From: Geodermatophilus normandii
Lineage (GTDB): Bacteria; Actinomycetota; Actinomycetes; Mycobacteriales; Geodermatophilaceae
NCBI RefSeq assembly: GCF_003182485.1
Contig: NZ_QGTX01000001.1
Span: 1 to 64,000, forward strand
Length of the DNA stretch: 64,000 nucleotides
Direction of reading: 5' to 3'
Made by a program: the position numbers and the translations under genes. Shown piece by piece: positions 59,911-64,000 of the stretch. The number at the start of each line of letters is the position of its first letter. The stretch's first letter is position 1. Below the pieces are notes generated by a model. That model had not been told where the DNA came from and did no database searches. It was given only the letters and a program-made list of their open reading frames with translations.

Positions 59911-60600
59911 TCAGGCGTCGGAGGACGAGGTCCAGGCGCCGACACTGCGGCCGGTCGCGGCGAAGACGTCGGCCGCCCGCTCCGGCCGCAGCGCGACGAA
60001 GAGGCCCTCCGCCTCGGCGAGCACCACCTCGGGACTCTCCTCGGCCACCAGCCGGGCGTGCGCGGTGGTGCGCCGGCCGACGGTCTCGCCCATCTCGGCG
60101 GTGAGCAGCAGCGGCACACCGAGGTGCACCGGACGCCGGTAGGTCACCGTGAGCGTCGCGGTCAGCCCGCCCCGGCCGGCGGCGCGGAGGGCGCGGGCCA
60201 GGACGTGGTCGAGCAGCGTGGCCACCACGCCGCCGTGCACGAGCCCGGGCGGACCCTCGTGCGGCTTGCCCACGGTGACCCGCCCGGTCGCCGTCCCGTC
60301 GGGGGTGTCCGAGGCGACCAGCGGCGGCGCCACCGGGCTGCCCGGGCCGTAGACCGGGCTGTACCAGCGCTCCCCGGTCTCCGGGTGGTCGACCCGGGCG
60401 ATCTCGTGCAGGTCCCGCCCGTGCGTCCGCAGCCGGGCGGTCAGCTCCCGTGCGGCGACGGCTGCGGCGGCCAGCTCGGCGTCGTCGACCTCGGTGCGGA
60501 CGGCGGCGTCGACCAGCTCGCGCAGCGCGTCGCCCAGCTCCCCGACGGCGGCCCGCCGGGCGGCCCGCTCCTCCGGGGACAGTGCCGGCGGCTCAGCCAC
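59911..60600 (-). CDS. PaaI-type hotdog thioesterase
   Basis: 229 aa from GTG 60600. The first 95 residues are helical and of unknown function. The remainder is a hotdog domain with GPPGLVHGGVVATLLDHVLA (active-site HGG) and LTATLTVTYRRPVHLGVPLLL. It probably hydrolyses acyl-CoA esters. It overlaps the acyl-CoA dehydrogenase gene by 8 nt, so both act in the same acyl-CoA pathway. Confidence 0.85.
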   Translation of the reverse strand: MAEPPALSPEERAARRAAVGELGDALRELVDAAVRTEVDDAELAAAAVAARELTARLRTHGRDLHEIARVDHPETGERWYSPVYGPGSPVAPPLVASDTPDGTATGRVTVGKPHEGPPGLVHGGVVATLLDHVLARALRAAGRGGLTATLTVTYRRPVHLGVPLLLTAEMGETVGRRTTAHARLVAEESPEVVLAEAEGLFVALRPERAADVFAATGRSVGAWTSSSDA

Positions 60601-61747
60601 GCGGCATGCCGGCCGCGCGCAGCAGCCCGCCGCCGACGATCACCCGCTGCACCTCGCTGGTGCCCTCGTAGAGCCGGTACAGCCGGGCGTCGCGGTAGAA
60701 GCGCTCGACCGGCGTGGTGCGCAGGTACCCCAGGCCGCCGTGCACCTGCACCGCGCGGTCGGTGGCCCGCCCGACCATCTCGCTGCACCACAGCTTCGCC
60801 GACGACGGCCCGATCCCGGTGTCCTCGCCGGAGTCGTAGCGGGCGGCCACCTCGCGCACCATGGCCCGGCCCGCCAGCCACTCGGCGTGCATGTCGGCGA
60901 TCAGCGCCTGCACCAGCTGGAACCGCCCGATCGGGGCGCCGCCCTGCCGTGCGGTGGCCGCGTAGGCGACCGACTCGTCGAGCACCCGCTGCGCCATGCC
61001 CACGCACAGCGCCGCGATGTGCAACCGTCCGCGGGACAGCACCGTGAGCGCCTTGGAGTAGCCGCGGCCCTCCTCGCCGATCAGGGCGTCGGCGGCCACG
61101 CGCACGTCGTCGAAGAACACCTCCGACGTCCAGGCACCCGACTGCCCCATCTTCTTGTCCCTGGGCCCCAGCGTGACCCCGGGCGCCTTCGCGTCCACGA
61201 CGAAGCTGGAGATCCCCCGGCCGCCCTTCTCCTGCGGGTCCGTCCGGGCGAAGACGACGAACAGGTGGGCCAGCGGCGCGTTCGTGATGTAGCGCTTGGC
61301 GCCGCTGATCACCCAGCCGTCGCCGTCGCGGCGGGCGCTGGTGCGCAGGCCCGCGGGGTCGGAGCCGGCCTCGGCCTCGGTGAGGGCGAAGGAGCCGATC
61401 AGCTCACCTGCGGCCAGCCGCGGCAGGTACGCCTTCTTCTGCTCCTCGCTGCCGAAGCGCGCGATCACCTGCCCGGCGATGCCGTTGTTGGTGCCGAACA
61501 GCGAGCGGAAGGCCGGCGTGGTGTACCCGAACTCGAAGGCCAGCTCGACGTCCTCGCTCATCGAGACGCCCAGGCCGCCGTACTCCTCGGGCAGGGCGTA
61601 GCCGAACAGGCCCATGTCGGCGGCCGCACCACGGAGCTCCTCGGGGATGCGGTCGTCGAGGTCGATCTCCTCCTCGCGCGGGACCACCACCTCCCGCACG
61701 AGCTGGCGAACAGCGTCCCGGATCTGCGTGAAGTCCTCGGCGTCCAC
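60593..61747 (-). CDS. Acyl-CoA dehydrogenase
   Basis: 384 aa. ACAD family features: GYALPEEYGGLGVSMSEDVE, SFALTEAEAGSDPAGLRTSA, ISGAKRYITNAPLAHLFVVF, and the catalytic Glu in RLYRLYEGTSEVQRVIVG. It performs FAD-dependent alpha,beta-dehydrogenation of an acyl-CoA. The thioesterase gene follows in the same operon. The promoter region carries the same GCAACA-N12-TGTTGC site as the operon at 16.3 kb. Confidence 0.93.
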   Translation of the reverse strand: MDAEDFTQIRDAVRQLVREVVVPREEEIDLDDRIPEELRGAAADMGLFGYALPEEYGGLGVSMSEDVELAFEFGYTTPAFRSLFGTNNGIAGQVIARFGSEEQKKAYLPRLAAGELIGSFALTEAEAGSDPAGLRTSARRDGDGWVISGAKRYITNAPLAHLFVVFARTDPQEKGGRGISSFVVDAKAPGVTLGPRDKKMGQSGAWTSEVFFDDVRVAADALIGEEGRGYSKALTVLSRGRLHIAALCVGMAQRVLDESVAYAATARQGGAPIGRFQLVQALIADMHAEWLAGRAMVREVAARYDSGEDTGIGPSSAKLWCSEMVGRATDRAVQVHGGLGYLRTTPVERFYRDARLYRLYEGTSEVQRVIVGGGLLRAAGMPRG

Positions 61748-61791
61748 GCGCCCATGGTGCCGCCTGGAGCGGTCCCCCGACGAGCCGGGGG

Positions 61792-61817
61792 TGCAACACC
61801 ACGCGGAGGTTGTTGCA
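61792..61817. promoter_or_regulatory. Palindromic operator GCAACA-N12-TGTTGC upstream of the acyl-CoA dehydrogenase
   Basis: TGCAACA (61792-61798) and TGTTGCA (61811-61817) are inverted repeats 45-70 bp upstream of the dehydrogenase start. Core and spacing match the site at 16275-16298 exactly. One TetR/GntR-type regulator for both acyl-CoA operons is the simple explanation. Confidence 0.65.
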
Positions 61818-61938
61818 GGCGGGGACCGCCGACTGACGGTTGCGGATCGAGCACTCCCCGTTGCCGGTCACCGTGAGCCGCACTAGCGTCACCCACGGCT
61901 CCCGAACCAGCGGTGCCGCGTCCACTCCCGGAGTCCCC

Positions 61939-62435
61939 GTGCACCTCTCCGTCGCCGTCGTGCCCGCTCCCGGCCAGGTCGTCGTCCGCATCACCGGCGA
62001 CGCCGGCCGCCCGACGCTGCCCCGCCTCGCCGCCGGCCTGACCCGGGCCGCCGAGCACGGCACCGCCAGCGTCGTGGTCGACGTGGCCGGCGCCCGGTTC
62101 CACGACGGCACGGCCCTGCGCACCCTGGCCGGCTTCAGCGACACGCTCACCGCCGCGGGACGGCAGTGCCGCGTGGTCGGCGCCCCGGCGGTCACCCGGC
62201 GCCTGGTGGCCGAGGCCGGCCTCGCCGGCGTCCTCGAGCTCGACGGGCCGCTCACCGGCGCGGACCCGGTGCGGCCCCGGCCGCGGCCGGCGGCCGAGCC
62301 CCCCGCGCCGGCGGCGGACTGGCAGCCGCCGGCGCGCGAGGAGGCCCGGCGGCCCGGGCCGCCGCGCACCCCCTGCGGGGACCCGCCGGCGCGAGCCGCC
62401 ACCGGGTCCCCGTGCCGCTCGACCGCTGGCGCTGA
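61939..62435 (+). CDS. STAS-domain protein (anti-sigma factor antagonist-like), 3' end uncertain
   Basis: GTG 61939 with CGGAG upstream. Residues about 1-110 form a STAS domain (VAVVPAPGQVVVRITGDAGR, SVVVDVAGARFHDGTALRTL, CRVVGAPAVTRRLVAEAGLA). The usual phospho-Ser position reads HDGTAL, so Ser is replaced or shifted to Thr. A Pro/Arg-rich tail follows. In frame, no stop appears until 63393, deep inside the antisense aldo/keto reductase. A +1 shift near 62370 would end the protein at 62435 in VPVPLDRWR, which is the more natural end given here. Confidence 0.5.
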
Positions 62436-62439
62436 GGAC

Positions 62440-63294
62440 TCAGGCGAGGGCGTCCAGGCGGGCCATGTCCTCGTCGGAGAGGGTCAGGCGCGCCGCACCC
62501 ATGTTCTCGGTGAGGTGCTCCACCGACTTGGTGCCGGGGATGGGCAGCACCACCGGCGACTTCTGCAGCAGCCACGCGAGCGCGACCTGCGCCGGGGTGG
62601 CGTCCAGCTCACGGGCGACGTCGGCCACGGGGCTGTGCGGCGCGGCGAGGTCGCCGGTCGCGATCGGGAACCACGGGATGAAGGCGATCCCGTTCTCGGT
62701 GGCGTGGTCGAGGACGTCCTGCGACTGCCGGTTGGTCAGGTTGTAGAGGTTCTGGACGCTGACGACGTCGACGATCTCCCGCGCCGCGCGCAGCTCGTCC
62801 ACCGAGACCTCGGAGACGCCGACGTGGCGGACCTTGCCCTCGTCCTGCAGCTCCTTGAAGGCACCGAGCTGGTCGGCCAGCGGCACGTCGGCGTCGATGC
62901 GGTGCAGCTGGATGAGGTCGATCCGCTCCACCCGCAGGTGGCGCAGCGACAGCTCGACCTGCTGCTTGAGGTACGCCGGGCGGCCGACCGCCGTCCAGAT
63001 GCCCGGGCCCTGCCTGGTCAGCCCCGCCTTGGTGGCGATGACCAGGCCCTCGGGATAGGGGTGCAGGGCCTCGGCGATGATCTGCTCGCTGATGAACGGC
63101 CCGTAGGAGTCGGCGGTGTCGATGAGGTCGACGCCCTGCTCGACCGCGGCGCGGACCACGCGGAGCGCACCGTCGCGGTCGGCCGGCTCGCCCCAGACGC
63201 CGGGGCCGGGCAGCTGCATGGCGCCGTAGCCCAGCCGGTGGACGGGCAGGTCGCCGCCGATGGCGAAGGTGTCGGCAGGTGTGGTGGCGGTCAT
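62440..63294 (-). CDS. Aldo/keto reductase
   Basis: 284 aa from ATG 63294, with GGGAGGG upstream. The AKR barrel is clear: LGYGAMQLPGPGVWG, VDLIDTADSYGPF (catalytic Asp/Tyr), VIATKAG (Lys), LIQLHRIDAD (His), and the NADPH site VVLPIPGTKSVEHLTENM. It resembles the AKR13/plant-type pyridoxal-reductase-like group. It reduces an aldehyde or ketone with NADPH; the exact substrate is unknown. Confidence 0.9.
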   Translation of the reverse strand: MTATTPADTFAIGGDLPVHRLGYGAMQLPGPGVWGEPADRDGALRVVRAAVEQGVDLIDTADSYGPFISEQIIAEALHPYPEGLVIATKAGLTRQGPGIWTAVGRPAYLKQQVELSLRHLRVERIDLIQLHRIDADVPLADQLGAFKELQDEGKVRHVGVSEVSVDELRAAREIVDVVSVQNLYNLTNRQSQDVLDHATENGIAFIPWFPIATGDLAAPHSPVADVARELDATPAQVALAWLLQKSPVVLPIPGTKSVEHLTENMGAARLTLSDEDMARLDALA

Positions 63295-63422
63295 GGACCC
63301 TCCCGGTGCGTGTGCCCCGGGCCGGTCGCCCGGGGCCCCGCTTCCCGCCAGCACGGCGACCCGCGCGGCTCTTCCCGGCACCCCGGGATGTGACCGTCGA
63401 CACAGAGCAGGAGAGGACGGCG

Positions 63423-64000
63423 ATGGGCGAGATCCTGGTGCTGCGGCACGGCGCGACGGAGTGGAGCAAGAGCGGCCAGCACACCGGCGGGACCGACCTG
63501 CCGCTGCTGCCCGAGGGCGAGGAGCGCGCCCGGTCGCTGGCCCCCGCCTTCGCCCGCCGGCACGTCGTGGAGGTCTGGGTCAGCCCCCTGCAGCGGGCCC
63601 GGCGCACCGCCGAGCTGGCCGGGCTGACCGCCACCGCCGTCGACGCGGACCTCGTCGAGCTCGACTACGGCGGCTACGAGGGCCGCACCACCGCGGAGAT
63701 CAGCGACGAGCTGGGCCGCGAGTGGTCGGTCTGGCGGGACCCCGTCGTCGCGGGCGAGACGCCCGGGGAGACCCTCGCGCAGGTCGGCGAGCGGGTGGAC
63801 CGGGTGCTCGAGCGCGCCCGGGCGCGGCTCGCCGACGGCGACGTCGCCCTCGTCGCGCACGGGCACGTGCTGCGCGTCCTGACCGCCCGCTGGCTGGGCC
63901 TCGAGCCCGCGGCCGGGGCGCTGTTCGCGCTGCCGGCCGGCGCCTACGGCGCGCTCGGGCACGAGCACGCCCGCCCGGTCCTCACGGGGTGGGGGCTGGG
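63423..64000 (+). CDS. Histidine phosphatase family protein, truncated by window end
   Basis: At least 192 aa from ATG 63423, preceded by AGGAGAG; the frame is still open at 64000. The RHG motif ILVLRHGATEWSKSGQHTG carries the phospho-His. Further on come the Arg in SPLQRARRTAELAG, the acid in LVELDYGGYEGRT and the second His in LVAHGHVLRVLTARWLG. This is the phosphoglycerate-mutase-like phosphatase group (fructose-2,6-bisphosphatase, SixA, acid phosphatase types). The substrate is not predictable. Confidence 0.9.
   Translation, partial: MGEILVLRHGATEWSKSGQHTGGTDLPLLPEGEERARSLAPAFARRHVVEVWVSPLQRARRTAELAGLTATAVDADLVELDYGGYEGRTTAEISDELGREWSVWRDPVVAGETPGETLAQVGERVDRVLERARARLADGDVALVAHGHVLRVLTARWLGLEPAAGALFALPAGAYGALGHEHARPVLTGWGL

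Overview
The window is very G+C-rich chromosomal DNA from a high-GC actinobacterium. The gene set points to the Geodermatophilaceae (Blastococcus / Geodermatophilus / Modestobacter type): orn next to tRNA-His, an Rv1747-like FHA-ABC transporter, several GAF-ANTAR proteins, a 13E12-type HNH protein, a DUF5313 protein and many apparently leaderless GTG/ATG starts. There is no rRNA gene, so the family assignment is inference. Most of the window is ordinary chromosome with short operons on both strands. I see no CRISPR array, prophage or secondary-metabolite cluster.

Layout. 1-2778: two minus-strand genes, each broken by several single-base frameshifts. 2929-3742: orn and tRNA-His. 3743-9034: a 5.3-kb segment bounded by a 32-bp direct repeat of the tRNA-His 3' end. 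It carries a PAS-GAF-ANTAR protein, small ORFs, tandem AraC-type regulators, an excisionase-like HTH gene and four 10-bp iterons, and looks like an integrative element that has lost its integrase. 9099-16252: N-acetylglutaminylglutamine synthetase, an alpha/beta hydrolase, polyol dehydrogenase + HAD phosphatase, and prfC. 16273-19273: an operator followed by a hydroxyacyl-CoA dehydrogenase / acetoacetate decarboxylase / CoA-transferase operon. 19279-24159: gene remnants, a MoaD-like + beta-propeller pair, an L,D-transpeptidase lipoprotein, tRNA-Lys and a DHFR-family protein. 24333-28259: OhrR, a DUF5313 protein, GAF-ANTAR, and an alcohol dehydrogenase operon. 28370-37803: flavin monooxygenase, a two-gene ABC exporter, ornithine-cyclodeaminase-like gene with a divergent Lrp regulator, MFS, DUF488, and a two-FHA ABC transporter. 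38021-41845: proline catabolism (proline dehydrogenase, pruA, and a divergent PucR-type regulator). 42342-42964: a TetR regulator with paired operators. 43045-46040: heme oxygenase plus a bacteriophytochrome whose output is a PP2C/SpoIIE phosphatase. 46071-49552: SDR, deacetylase, idi, hydrolase. 49556-54227: a translationally coupled operon of DHA2 transporter, receiver-flavoreductase fusion, and CNB-histidine kinase. 54550-57794: lipoprotein, ArsR-like regulator + MFS, and an epimerase. 57958-59889: DUF222-HNH protein with an SOS-like box. 59911-64000: hotdog and acyl-CoA dehydrogenase pair, STAS protein, aldo/keto reductase, and a histidine phosphatase cut by the window end.

Connections. 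Proline degradation, the phytochrome with its chromophore enzyme, and the DHA2/receiver/kinase operon are self-contained modules. The operons at 16.3 kb and 61.8 kb, both acyl-CoA-type metabolism, share a GCAACA-N12-TGTTGC inverted repeat, which suggests one regulator acting at both. The most unusual points are the tRNA-His island remnant with iterons, the phytochrome-phosphatase, the flavoreductase fusion lacking the thioredoxin-reductase CxxC, and the promoter-embedded 18-bp palindrome in front of the ArsR-like gene.
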